NCBI RefSeq assembly: GCF_002163715.1
Contig: NZ_CP015698.1
Span: 868,001 to 932,000, forward strand
Reading direction: 5' to 3'
Length of the DNA stretch: 64,000 nt
Source: Curvibacter sp. AEP1-3
GTDB taxonomy: Bacteria; Pseudomonadota; Gammaproteobacteria; Burkholderiales; Burkholderiaceae_C
A program made the position numbers and the translations under genes. The notes beneath the pieces were generated by a model. That model saw only the letters and a program-made list of their open reading frames with translations. It was not told the DNA's origin and searched no databases. The number at the start of each line of letters is the position of its first letter. Within the stretch, counting starts at the first letter, position 1. Positions 45,574 through 54,394 of the stretch are shown here, in pieces.

Positions 45574-47212
45574 TCAAAGCACTCTTAATTACTGTTTCTT
45601 TAGTCAGCAACGAGGAAGCAATCATTTCTTGCACTGAACGGCAATTGAAAAGACGCTGGCGCAGGTCGGCGCACAGGGCGCGCAGGGAAGCTACGCGGGC
45701 GACGATGCGGGATTGTTCGGCGAGGGGTGGAACTGGGACGAGTAGATCATTGATGTTCTGCAAGTTAAGCCCAGGCTTAGCGCCATAGCTACTCATCAAA
45801 AGCAGCCTTCTGCCTTCATGCTCGCCCACTAACCAATGATGAAAATAGTCGACTAAGCGCACATCCAGAAATCGCACCAGCGCGACGTGTTGGCTGACAT
45901 ACGCATCAGTAAGTTCCTGTGCCACGATGGCCGCTTTGCCGACATTTGCACCGGTGATCGTGATCAATAAGTCTTTCAGGTGAACCTGAGTTCGCGAACC
46001 CTCGGTACCGGGCGGCAGTTTCACAAAAGCGCGTTCATCGAACTCCAGACGGTCGAACTTGATGTCCTGTGATCGTATGAAGGTTGCGCCTTCCGTCGCA
46101 TAGAAGTCTTTCCAACTTCTGGAGCCACTGGTAACCAATGAAGTCACCCAGCCCAACCGCACCCACTCCCACCCCTGCGGCAACTCAAACGGCTTCTCCT
46201 CCTCCGCAATTGGTGGCAGGGGTTTGTCGCGTTTGATCTTGCCTTCGACGATGAGCTTGTCTTTCTCGGCGCGGATTTTCTTGAGCAGCTCGCTGGCGGG
46301 TTCGTCTTGCAGGTCTTGGGGGACGAGCAGGCCGCGCACAGCGAGTTGGAGGATGGTTTGCTCCAGGGCGTCCACGGCTTCGGGGCGATCAAGTAGCAGG
46401 TCGAAGTGGGTGGCGATGCGGTACCAGTTCTCAGTCAGTTGCGCGGGCGTTTCGCTCTCGTTGAGCGTGGCTAGCAGGGTGCTGACAAGCTGGGCGTGTT
46501 GCGTAGCTTCAAGCTGGCCTTTGGCTTCGAGCGCGTCGCACAGGCGCATTAGCTCTTCGACGCGGGTGACGATGCGTCGCTGTTCAGCAAAAGGCGGTAT
46601 GGCAACTGTTATTGAGTAAACCTCACTTCTGCTTAAACCTGGCTTGATTCCCTTACCCAGCTCATCTAAGCCCAGCGTGTGAAACAACTGAAAAGCAAAG
46701 ACTAAATCGACGCCCGGCGGAGGAACACAGAAGTAGGCTACGTCCGTAACCCAGCACGCCTGTTCAAGACAGAGGTTTAGAGCACCAGCCGATCCTTTGC
46801 GTCCAACAACAATGCAGGGGGCATTTACACGGCATTCGTTGTGAGTGCCAACGACACCATTTGAGCCATAGACGGGATATTCGCCGGTCTCTGTTCTTTT
46901 TGGTGCGGGCAGGCTGTCACCGTATTCGAGTGAAAACAATTCCTCAAAACGGCTCAATGCCCAGTTTTCGGGGATTTGGTGGCGGCTCTTGCCCATGCCA
47001 GATATTGGCAATGATTTGCTTTTCCCGTGAATTACACCCGAACGTATTTGATTTATCCGCAGGAGCAACTCGCTCGCGGGTTCATCACTCGGGTCTTGCG
47101 GCACTAGCTTGCCTTGCATCGCCAGCGTCAAGATCAGTTCGCGCAGACGTGGAACACCGCCCGGAGCGGTAGCCAACAGGTTCAAATTTGATAGCAGCAT
47201 GCGATTACTCAA
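45563..47212 (-). CDS. hsdS: Type I restriction system specificity subunit HsdS
   Basis: 549 residues with two target-recognition domains, about 60-210 (LPISGMGKSRHQIPENWALS) and about 330-510 (FELPQGWEWVRLGWVTSLVT). Each is followed by a conserved helix ending in VPPLAEQ/IPPFAEQ-RRIV-RV, the spacer helices that set half-site distance. It reads a bipartite DNA sequence that cannot be predicted here. The 5' end is a TTG overlapping the hsdM stop (TTGA); the ATG at 47200 is an alternative. The N-terminal 60 residues LRELILTLAMQGKLVPQDPS mirror the internal segment at about 285-305, as usual in HsdS. Confidence 0.95.
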   Translation of the reverse strand: MSNRMLLSNLNLLATAPGGVPRLRELILTLAMQGKLVPQDPSDEPASELLLRINQIRSGVIHGKSKSLPISGMGKSRHQIPENWALSRFEELFSLEYGDSLPAPKRTETGEYPVYGSNGVVGTHNECRVNAPCIVVGRKGSAGALNLCLEQACWVTDVAYFCVPPPGVDLVFAFQLFHTLGLDELGKGIKPGLSRSEVYSITVAIPPFAEQRRIVTRVEELMRLCDALEAKGQLEATQHAQLVSTLLATLNESETPAQLTENWYRIATHFDLLLDRPEAVDALEQTILQLAVRGLLVPQDLQDEPASELLKKIRAEKDKLIVEGKIKRDKPLPPIAEEEKPFELPQGWEWVRLGWVTSLVTSGSRSWKDFYATEGATFIRSQDIKFDRLEFDERAFVKLPPGTEGSRTQVHLKDLLITITGANVGKAAIVAQELTDAYVSQHVALVRFLDVRLVDYFHHWLVGEHEGRRLLLMSSYGAKPGLNLQNINDLLVPVPPLAEQSRIVARVASLRALCADLRQRLFNCRSVQEMIASSLLTKETVIKSALNVD

Positions 47213-48678
47213 CCTGCGCTAGCGAGTGATTTGGCCAAAATTTCTTTCAGCTCATCGCGCAATGCTTGCGCCTCCCCTTGCAGGCGGGCGTAGTCGGCCA
47301 GCAGTTGTTCAGGGTCGTGGCTTTGAACATCGCCCACATGTGGGTTCTTCTGGTCCAGGTTGTAGTTGGCCGCTTTGATCTGGTCGATGCTGACCTTCCA
47401 GGCGAACTCGTTCTCCACACGGGTGGCAAAGGCATCCGCCTCGCTGCCCCACCATGCCTTCTCCACTTCGAACTCTTCAATGCGGATAGGCTTGGTCTTG
47501 TTGTAGTTCTTCACGCCCGCCGGATACGGGTGCTCGTAGTACCACACGTCTTTGGTGGGTGTGCCCTTGCTGAAGAACAGCAGGTTGGTCTTGATGCCGG
47601 TGTACGGTGCAAACACGCCGTTGGGCAGGCGGATGATGGTGTGCAGATTGCACTCTTGCAGCAGTTGCTCTTTGATGCGCGTTTTCACGCCTTCGCCAAA
47701 CAGCGTGCCATCGGGCAACACTAGCGCCGCCCTGCCCTGGTTTTTGAGCAGGTGCTTGATGAGCACCAAAAACAGGTCTGCCGTTTCCTTGGTGCGCACA
47801 TCAGCCGGGAAGTTGTTCTCCGTGCCTGGCTCCTCAACCCCACCGAATGGCGGGTTGGTGATGATGACGTCTACCCTGTCTGCCGGGCCATAGTCCCGCA
47901 GAGGGCGGGTCAGTGTGTTGTCGTGGCTGATCTGGCTGGGCACTTCTACGCCATGCAACATCATGTTCGTGGTGCAGAGCATGTGGGGGAGTTGCTTCTT
48001 CTCCACCCCGCGCACGCTGCGCTGGAGGACGCTTTGATCGTGCTCGTTTTTCACCTGCTTGCGCAAGTGCTCCAGAGAACATACCAGGAAGCCGCCCGTA
48101 CCGCAGGCAGGGTCCATCACCACTTCGCCCAACTGGGGGTTGACCATGTCCACCATGAACTGCGTGACAGCGCGGGGGGTGTAGAACTCACCAGCGTTAC
48201 CCGCCGACTGCAAATCCTTGAGGATTTTTTCGTAAAGGTCGTTGAACTGGTGGCGCTCGGCTTGGCGGTTGAAGTCGATGGCGTTGAGCTTATTGATGAT
48301 CTGGCGCAGAAGCTGGCCGCTCTTCATGTAGTTGAAGGCATCTTCAAACACGCTGCGCACCACGTAGCCACGGGGGTTGCGTTCGGCATCTCCGGCAATG
48401 GCCTTGAGTTTGGGGAAGAGCTGCCCGTTCACGAACTCCAAAAGAGCATCTCCGGTGATGCCCTCCTCATTGATAGCCCAATTGCGCCAGCGCAGTTCCT
48501 CGGGAATAGGGCTTTGGTAGCTGTCGCGGGTCATCTCCAGCTCTTCCTCCTGGGCGTCAAACACCTTCAGAAAGAGCAGCCAGGTGAGCTGGGAGATGCG
48601 CTGGGCATCGCCATCTACGCCACTGTCTTGGCGCATGACGTCTTGGATAGACTTGATAACGGAGGAGAGATTAGACAT
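47209..48678 (-). CDS. hsdM: Type I restriction system methyltransferase HsdM
   Basis: 489 residues of the N6-adenine methylase subunit. The N-terminal HsdM_N domain is at about 5-140. SAM-binding motif I DPACGTGGFLVCSLEHL is at about 190-206, the catalytic TNPPFGG at about 275-281, and GEFYTPRAVTQFMVDMV before motif I. With HsdS it methylates the host target to protect it, and with HsdR it cuts unmodified DNA. hsdR ends 50 bp upstream. Sequence is complete. Confidence 0.96.
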   Translation of the reverse strand: MSNLSSVIKSIQDVMRQDSGVDGDAQRISQLTWLLFLKVFDAQEEELEMTRDSYQSPIPEELRWRNWAINEEGITGDALLEFVNGQLFPKLKAIAGDAERNPRGYVVRSVFEDAFNYMKSGQLLRQIINKLNAIDFNRQAERHQFNDLYEKILKDLQSAGNAGEFYTPRAVTQFMVDMVNPQLGEVVMDPACGTGGFLVCSLEHLRKQVKNEHDQSVLQRSVRGVEKKQLPHMLCTTNMMLHGVEVPSQISHDNTLTRPLRDYGPADRVDVIITNPPFGGVEEPGTENNFPADVRTKETADLFLVLIKHLLKNQGRAALVLPDGTLFGEGVKTRIKEQLLQECNLHTIIRLPNGVFAPYTGIKTNLLFFSKGTPTKDVWYYEHPYPAGVKNYNKTKPIRIEEFEVEKAWWGSEADAFATRVENEFAWKVSIDQIKAANYNLDQKNPHVGDVQSHDPEQLLADYARLQGEAQALRDELKEILAKSLASAG

Positions 48679-48728
48679 TCAGGTTCAGACAAGTACGGGA
48701 GGATGCAGGTGCAGCCCCCAGTGGACGA

Positions 48729-51215
48729 CTAGGTTGGAGCAGAGGCGTAAAGCTCGTGCTCTAGGTGCTTTACGGCAGACAGGTATTGTGGCCGCCCACC
48801 GAAGCTACGAATCAGCTCCACGGGGCTGCCAATGGTGTTTAGGGGTTGAATGCGTAGGACGTCGTCACTCTCAATCAAGGTGATGCCTTCGTCCGAGTAT
48901 TTGTCCAGCAATGCGTCGATAACTTTGCGGGCTACGGGGCCGTACTGCGTGAACACGTTGCGCTTTTTGACCCGGTTGGCCCGCTCGCGGCGGGTAAGCG
49001 GGGGCATGTTCCAGCCCACATGGAGCAATAGGTCAAAGGGGTCCAGGTCTTTGCCGACCTCCTCCGCCAAGGCTTCCAAGAGAACGCCATGCCCTTCTAG
49101 CTCCTGGATGAGGACCGCTTTGCGGTCTGCATCGTTCCAGGTCTGGAGGAAATCATCCAGAGAAGTAAACCGGTTGGCTAGGTTGATGCGGGTGTAATCG
49201 CGCACGCTCTCGGTGATGAGCTTGCCTTGGGCATTAAGGTACTGAACACGTTCTCGGGCGACTGCCACGGTGACAGTGCCACCCACGATGTAACGCTTAA
49301 CTTCCGCCTCACCACCCTCATAGCCAGGAGCCATGGGACTGGAACCTGGGAAGCTGTCCAGCGGGTCTTCTCCGCTCATAGTGCCGATTACTCCGGGCAG
49401 AGGAGACTCCTCCGGAGGGTCAATCGGCTGCGCTCCCTTGGGCTCGTAAACCTGCACTGGGTCCCCATCAAAGTCTTTGTCCGCAAAGATGTCGGTCGCC
49501 CGCTTGAAGTCGAGGATGGTGAACCACGTCTTGCCAAGGTCTTCTCGCAGGCGGGTTCCACGGCCAATGATCTGCTTGAACAAGGTCATCGACTTGATGT
49601 TCTGGTCCAGCACGATGAGCTTGCATGTTTGAGCGTCAACGCCTGTGCTCATTAGCTTGGACGTGGTGGCAATGACGGGGTAGTCCTTCTCCGGGTCGAT
49701 GAAGTTGTCGAGCTCCTTCTTTCCTTCCGCGTTGTCACCCGTGATCTGCACCACGTACTTGGGGTTGTCTTTGCAGATGTCCTGGTTGGCGTTGGAGAGC
49801 GCTAGCCGCATGCGGCTGGCGTGGTCGATGTCTTCGCAAAAGACAATGGTTTTGTCGAAGCGATTCGTAGCCTTGAGGTACTCGGTGATCTTTGCGGCCA
49901 CGACTTCGTCGCGCTTCTCTAGAACCAGCTTACGGTTCATGTCGGTCGCGTTGTAGACGCGGTCTTCAATGACGTTGCCCAACTTGTCGGTCATGCCCTC
50001 TGTTGGACGCCAGCCGAAAGTATCTTTGTCCAGGTCTACCCGGATGACCTTGTACGGAGCGAGGTAACCATCCTCGATACCTTGGCGCAGGGTGTACTCG
50101 TACACCGGCTCGCCAAAGTATTCGATATTGGAGACGTCTTTGGTCTCCTTGGGAGTAGCGGTCAGACCCACCTGGGTGGCGCAGCTGAAGTAGGTCAGGA
50201 TGTCGCGCCAAGCGGAATCTTCGTCAGCGCTGCCACGGTGACACTCGTCCACCACGATAAGGTCAAAGAAGTCTGGGCTGAACTGCTTGTAGATGTTTTT
50301 CTCCTCCTCCGTGCCAGAGACAGCCTGGTACAGAGAGAGGTAGATTTCGTACGACTTATCGACGACCTTGGTGCTCTTGTTGACGGCCAGCTCCACCTCT
50401 TCGACGTATTGCTTGCCTGTGTCGGCATCCACGCGCTCTACGCCCTTGGCATTGGGGCTGAGCTTAGCCATTGCCCCCTTGAAAGGGCGGAAGTCATTGA
50501 CCATCGTCTGGTCGATGAGCACGTTGCGGTCAGCCAGGAAAAGGATGCGCTTCTGGCCGGAGGGTTTGTCGGAGCGCCAAGTGGATTTCCACAGTCGATG
50601 GATGATCTGGAAGGCGGTGTAGGTCTTGCCAGTGCCAGTTGCCATGACCAAAAGCACTCGCTGCTGGCCACCTGCAATGGCCTGTACGGTGCGATTAACG
50701 GCGTTGAGCTGATAGTAGCGCGGCGTTTTGCTGGGAGCGTAGGGGTACTCCGCAACGCTGCGCACCTCCGGAGTCCAGCCTTTCCATCGGCAATACCGAT
50801 CCCACAGCTCAGCGGGATTCGGGAAAGCATCAAGGCTCAACTCGGTTTCCAGAACGCCAGTTGCCAATGTGGCGTCTCTGAAGATAAAGCCATCTCCGTT
50901 GCTGGAGATGGAGAACGGCACGTTCAACAATTCGGCATAGGCAATGGCTTGAGCCATACCCGCTCCAATGCTGTGGTTGTTGTCTTTCGCCTCGATAACG
51001 ACCAGCGGAATGTTGGCCTTGAAGAAGAGTACGTAATCCGCCCGGAGGATGGACTTTTTGTCGCGGCTTGCCTGCTTGCCACGCACGACCACGCGACCTG
51101 GCCGCAAGGTGTATTCCCGGTAGATTTGTTCGATCGTGTTCCACCCTGCCCCTTGGATGGCAGGCGTGATGAACTTCTCGCAGATGTCCGCTTCCGATAG
51201 CTTTTTCTTGTCCAA
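48729..51215 (-). CDS. hsdR: Type I restriction system endonuclease/translocase HsdR
   Basis: 828 residues. The N-terminal nuclease domain carries D...E-x-K (RADYVLFFKANIPLVVIEAK, about 62-81). The SF2 motor follows, with Walker A VMATGTGKTYTAF (about 194-206), DEAH-like VDECHRG and LTATP, and helicase motif VI IIGRGTRLREDLGKTWF. The C-terminal region binds HsdM. Length is at the short end for HsdR, typical of the EcoKI-distant group without long extensions. The start is a TTG preceded by GGGGAGC; an earlier in-frame start was not found. It is the first gene of the RM cluster. Confidence 0.96.
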   Translation of the reverse strand: MDKKKLSEADICEKFITPAIQGAGWNTIEQIYREYTLRPGRVVVRGKQASRDKKSILRADYVLFFKANIPLVVIEAKDNNHSIGAGMAQAIAYAELLNVPFSISSNGDGFIFRDATLATGVLETELSLDAFPNPAELWDRYCRWKGWTPEVRSVAEYPYAPSKTPRYYQLNAVNRTVQAIAGGQQRVLLVMATGTGKTYTAFQIIHRLWKSTWRSDKPSGQKRILFLADRNVLIDQTMVNDFRPFKGAMAKLSPNAKGVERVDADTGKQYVEEVELAVNKSTKVVDKSYEIYLSLYQAVSGTEEEKNIYKQFSPDFFDLIVVDECHRGSADEDSAWRDILTYFSCATQVGLTATPKETKDVSNIEYFGEPVYEYTLRQGIEDGYLAPYKVIRVDLDKDTFGWRPTEGMTDKLGNVIEDRVYNATDMNRKLVLEKRDEVVAAKITEYLKATNRFDKTIVFCEDIDHASRMRLALSNANQDICKDNPKYVVQITGDNAEGKKELDNFIDPEKDYPVIATTSKLMSTGVDAQTCKLIVLDQNIKSMTLFKQIIGRGTRLREDLGKTWFTILDFKRATDIFADKDFDGDPVQVYEPKGAQPIDPPEESPLPGVIGTMSGEDPLDSFPGSSPMAPGYEGGEAEVKRYIVGGTVTVAVARERVQYLNAQGKLITESVRDYTRINLANRFTSLDDFLQTWNDADRKAVLIQELEGHGVLLEALAEEVGKDLDPFDLLLHVGWNMPPLTRRERANRVKKRNVFTQYGPVARKVIDALLDKYSDEGITLIESDDVLRIQPLNTIGSPVELIRSFGGRPQYLSAVKHLEHELYASAPT

Positions 51216-51353
51216 ACCGCTCCCCTGAGGGGCTGGCTGCGCCTTCTGCCCCGGTTGTGTTTGTTGCTACGAACGATTATTGACGAAGTTCTACCGATTT
51301 TTTGCGCTGAACTCTTCGGTCAATAGTGGGGCGCGGTACGCAGGCAAGTGCTA

Positions 51354-52145
51354 TCAGGGGGAAGTGACGGTGCATTGCTGCACGCTTGTCATCTCCATCT
51401 TGCCCAAGCCGGGCAAAAACACATAGCCAGTGTCGTATTTATTAGCTGGCAAGCCTGACTGAACGTCAAATGTCGTCCACCCCTTCATTGCGAAATCAAT
51501 GTTGGCTTCTTTGAGTTGACACTGCACTTCCGCCTCGTATTCAATCACTAGGGTTGGCCTGTTGTTGATTAGCGTAAGTCCAGCGACCTTGTAGGAAGAA
51601 CGCTTGGGCTTGCCTGGCACACCAATCGCGAGCTCGCACAGGTTCCCCTTCAACATTTCGATGCTCTGTCCCTGCGCTATCGGTCTGCCGATGACTGAAT
51701 TAGTCAATGATCTGACCACATCCATCAATTTACCGTAGCGCTTGATGACCTGCTGTTGCTCAGCGGGAGTCAAATTTAGGCTGGTCCAAATCTTGGGATC
51801 AGCGTCGAGAAGCTTCTTCCCGTCCGGCTGCGACTCAAAACCAATCTTGACCTCAGCGCCACCTGAAGAGTTGGTCACCGTGAGATATTTCTTTTGCGTT
51901 TGTGCATCCAGTTCAACGGCGAACATCGCCGAGTTTGTGGTCACCTCAGATTTATCTGCAACCGCCAGCGTGTCTTTGGAATTGCACATACTCTTTGATC
52001 CCGATACCAAAGACAGCGTGATCGAATCAACGATTGGCTGCGTTGGATATGGGTTGGTTTGCGCCCATGCCCACGAAACTAAACAAGCCTGTGTGGCCAT
52101 GACTGCGGCTGCGAGTTTGACCGCCCTGCTTCTAAATATTCCCAT
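51354..52145 (-). CDS. Secreted hypothetical protein
   Basis: 263 residues with a signal peptide (about 1-28, ending WAWAQ). The mature part is mostly polar beta-type: VDSITLSLVSGSKSMCNSKD, MFAVELDAQTQKKYLTVTNS, LTPAEQQQVIKRYGKLMDVV and IEYEAEVQCQLKEANIDF. Four cysteines suggest one or two disulfides. No domain recognised. Not obviously part of the RM cluster, as a 138-bp gap separates hsdR. Function unknown. Confidence 0.7.
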   Translation of the reverse strand: MGIFRSRAVKLAAAVMATQACLVSWAWAQTNPYPTQPIVDSITLSLVSGSKSMCNSKDTLAVADKSEVTTNSAMFAVELDAQTQKKYLTVTNSSGGAEVKIGFESQPDGKKLLDADPKIWTSLNLTPAEQQQVIKRYGKLMDVVRSLTNSVIGRPIAQGQSIEMLKGNLCELAIGVPGKPKRSSYKVAGLTLINNRPTLVIEYEAEVQCQLKEANIDFAMKGWTTFDVQSGLPANKYDTGYVFLPGLGKMEMTSVQQCTVTSP

Positions 52146-52157
52146 CTGTTCCTCCCG

Positions 52158-52511
52158 TTACGGGCTAGACGGCGCAGGTTCTCCTTGAACCTGATACCTA
52201 CGCCCCTGATGTTGCTTCTTCTGCGGCGGATTATTGTCGAAGATTAGCCTCCAGGGCTCGGGTGGCATGTGAGCTACTGCGGAGATTGCAGGCCAAGCCG
52301 CTATCACAGTGATCCCGAATGGATTGAGATCTCCGGCATCCAAGCGAAGGCTCCGATCCGTCTGGAGAATTGCGATGCCCAAATGCGGAGAACCAGGCTG
52401 TGTATGGGAAACCCGGACGAGGTGAGCATGAGTAGCAGGGGGTTCCCAAACCAATCTGGCCGTACTTCGCTGCTCACTCTCATCGTCGAAGTTGAAATGC
52501 AGCACCATCAC
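52158..52511 (-). CDS. Small hypothetical protein
   Basis: 117 residues from GTG 52511 (ATG at 52508 also possible), overlapping the stop of the upstream gene by 4 bp. Contains VLHFNFDDESEQRSTARLVW, then a Pro/Trp-rich middle and a basic end. No domain recognised. The coupling with the upstream gene supports expression. A competing plus-strand frame at 52269-52517 is less likely. Confidence 0.5.
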   Translation of the reverse strand: MMVLHFNFDDESEQRSTARLVWEPPATHAHLVRVSHTQPGSPHLGIAILQTDRSLRLDAGDLNPFGITVIAAWPAISAVAHMPPEPWRLIFDNNPPQKKQHQGRRYQVQGEPAPSSP

Positions 52512-53437
52512 AAATAGTCAGAGTTGATGAAGACAGCAAACCCCTCATTCGTTTTTTTAACGAATAGCCTCAAGGGAAATGGGTTTCCCTTGTCAAGTTT
52601 TCTCACCCTGCTTTTGACGTCTCTCACGTATACATCTGCATCACAGTCATACTCGTTTCTCTGGCCTGGCAGTAACTGCAATCCAGCCCACACCTGAGAC
52701 GATTCATCGCATAGCCTGAAGTACTCCGATGAGAACATTTCCTTGGCAAGCTCTGTATCGAATGGTACGAACCCCTCTGGCACAGAGTTGTAGGCCATCC
52801 ATAGCTGCCTTATTACCTCTCTTGGCAGAGCTCCGTTGGTCACAAAGTCATAACTCTCTGTTTCTGAATCTTCGTACTTCGTATTCTTTGACTCTTCGTT
52901 GTGTGTCAAATTTGACAGGCCTAGGCTGTCACTTTTGATGGGGGTAGCCGTCAGATTTGATTGCCCATCCTCTTCATGTTTGGCTACACCAGGCGTATTT
53001 TTTCGCCACTTTGTTTGATGCGCTTTGGACCTCTTGGTCTTAGCGCGGGTGTCATTCCAATGGGAGGGCCAGTGTCGCATCTGAAGGTTCCGGCGTTCCG
53101 AACCCGCTTTTGTTTGCTTCACTTCATATGTCAAATAGCCAGCAGCATCGAGTCGCTTGATACTCCGTGCGACTGTGCTTGCACTGACTCCTAGTTCTCT
53201 AGCGATGTGCGACTGATATGCCCTCCAGTTTGAAGAGTACGACTTGATAAACGCAAGAATGCGGAAATCCTTGTCTGTGATGCGTTTGTCTTTGATGACC
53301 GAGGAGTACATTTTTGCGAAGCTCTCCTTGCCCGATGGATGTGCGCCAGAGCCTTCATTTTTTCCTCCGGTCGACTCTTGATTTAGTGGAGACCCGTTGT
53401 CCGAGCTCGTTTGATTTATGACATTTCGATCAGTCAT
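52508..53437 (-). CDS. Winged-helix replication-initiator-like protein
   Basis: 309 residues. The N-terminal region is disordered (about 1-35). A MarR/replication-protein-type helix-turn-helix follows at about 50-115: DKDFRILAFIKSYSSNWRAY, then LGVSASTVARSIKRLDAAGY. A basic linker and a C-terminal domain with LWMAYNSVPEGFVPFDTELA complete it. Proteins of this kind in phages and satellites act as replication initiators or regulators (protein O-like). It is the largest gene of the island's maintenance module; the downstream small gene is coupled to it. Assignment to replication is inferred. Confidence 0.65.
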   Translation of the reverse strand: MTDRNVINQTSSDNGSPLNQESTGGKNEGSGAHPSGKESFAKMYSSVIKDKRITDKDFRILAFIKSYSSNWRAYQSHIARELGVSASTVARSIKRLDAAGYLTYEVKQTKAGSERRNLQMRHWPSHWNDTRAKTKRSKAHQTKWRKNTPGVAKHEEDGQSNLTATPIKSDSLGLSNLTHNEESKNTKYEDSETESYDFVTNGALPREVIRQLWMAYNSVPEGFVPFDTELAKEMFSSEYFRLCDESSQVWAGLQLLPGQRNEYDCDADVYVRDVKSRVRKLDKGNPFPLRLFVKKTNEGFAVFINSDYL

Positions 53438-53698
53438 TCAAGCTTCTCCCCACTTGAGCCAAAGTTCGGAAAGTGCCTTTGTCGCAGACTTTCGAGTTGA
53501 GAAATCCCTCACGCAGTCACCCTTGAATACCTGAAAAGTCAGGCGTCCCTCGGTCGAGGAAATTACGATGAACCGATATCCGAAGAACTCGAAACCCTTC
53601 GCTAGAGAGTCAATGCTGACCTGGGACCTACGCCTCTCGATCCCGCAAGAAGTGGCACTGATACGGGTCCAGAAGCAGGGGTGCTTATCACTTCTCAT
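53438..53698 (-). CDS. Small hypothetical protein
   Basis: 86 residues; the stop TGA touches the start of the next gene (TGAATG). Contains LAKGFEFFGYRFIVISSTEG and TFQVFKGDCVRDFSTRKSAT, suggesting a compact alpha/beta domain. Not recognised. It overlaps the AlpA-like gene by 11 bp, so the three genes are one operon. Confidence 0.55.
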   Translation of the reverse strand: MRSDKHPCFWTRISATSCGIERRRSQVSIDSLAKGFEFFGYRFIVISSTEGRLTFQVFKGDCVRDFSTRKSATKALSELWLKWGEA

Positions 53699-53945
53699 GA
53701 CTTACTCCTGCCGTGATTTGCATTTCGAGCCAAGCACGAACAGCCCCTACCTGCCAGGCTGACACCCTCGCAGAGAGCTTGACCGGAGGAGGAAAAGATC
53801 CCTCCTTTACTTTCCGCCACAAAGTAGGCGCGGAGAACGGGAGCGGAGAAACGGAGTTTGGCTTGCCCCTGGGGCGAACTAATTGAGATTCTCGAACGTA
53901 CGCGCTGTCCGAAAGATCATCGAATAAACGAACTGTTTTTGACAT
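53688..53945 (-). CDS. AlpA-family (excisionase-like) DNA-binding protein
   Basis: 85 residues, DSAYVRESQLVRPRGKPNSV then APTLWRKVKEGSFPPPVKLS and ARVSAWQVGAVRAWLEMQ, the MerR-like winged helix of AlpA regulators. AlpA of satellite P4-like elements controls integrase/excision, and this gene heads the small operon next to int. A CTTTGAGG stretch and terminator lie just upstream. Confidence 0.8.
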   Translation of the reverse strand: MSKTVRLFDDLSDSAYVRESQLVRPRGKPNSVSPLPFSAPTLWRKVKEGSFPPPVKLSARVSAWQVGAVRAWLEMQITAGVSHEK

Positions 53946-53987
53946 GAATTGCCGTCCTTTGAGGTGAAATGAGACGGCGTGATCATG

Positions 53988-54013
53988 AAAAAAGCCTGAT
54001 CACATGTCAGGCT
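53988..54013 (-). terminator. Terminator after the int-HTH transcript
   Basis: Stem AGCCTGA/TCAGGCT with loop TCACATG; on the minus strand it runs into six T. It ends the int plus small-gene transcript before AlpA. Confidence 0.85.
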
Positions 54014-54022
54014 CAGAAAGTG

Positions 54023-54394
54023 TCACGGATTGGACTTGACAAGCGCTCTCTGAACGGTTGATTCACTAATGCAAAACTTCTGTGCAGTCTCCTCTTTGGC
54101 AACTTCATGGGTTTTGCCCTCGGCGCGAAGCTTATTGAAAAATTCTTGAATCAGAAGATTTTTTACGTCGCCACCAAGCCAGTCATCAAAGAACCCCTGG
54201 CTGGCAAAGCGATCCAGCGCACTCAGGAGTACCGCTGGGTCTTTGTAATCGAGCGTTGCTTGCTCTTCAGGAGGAGCTTCGGGATTAACGCAAAGTATTC
54301 CGTCCGGCTGTTCCTTGGCTCGGCGGTACAACCGGACCAAGTCCGCCGCGTATTCGCGCTCTGATGCGCTCGCTCTGCGTCTAGCTGGGCACAT
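54023..54394 (-). CDS. Small HTH-type hypothetical protein
   Basis: 123 residues: AADLVRLYRRAKEQPDGILC, FASQGFFDDWLGGDVKNLLI and a C-terminal TAQKFCISESTVQRALVKS, which looks like a helix-turn-helix. Overlaps the integrase stop by 14 bp, so it is translated with int. It may be a recombination directionality or regulatory factor; not recognised. Confidence 0.55.
   Translation of the reverse strand: MCPARRRASASEREYAADLVRLYRRAKEQPDGILCVNPEAPPEEQATLDYKDPAVLLSALDRFASQGFFDDWLGGDVKNLLIQEFFNKLRAEGKTHEVAKEETAQKFCISESTVQRALVKSNP

Noticed and set aside
50082..51200. 372-codon plus-strand frame over hsdR
   Set aside because: Antisense shadow; hsdR motifs on the other strand are complete.
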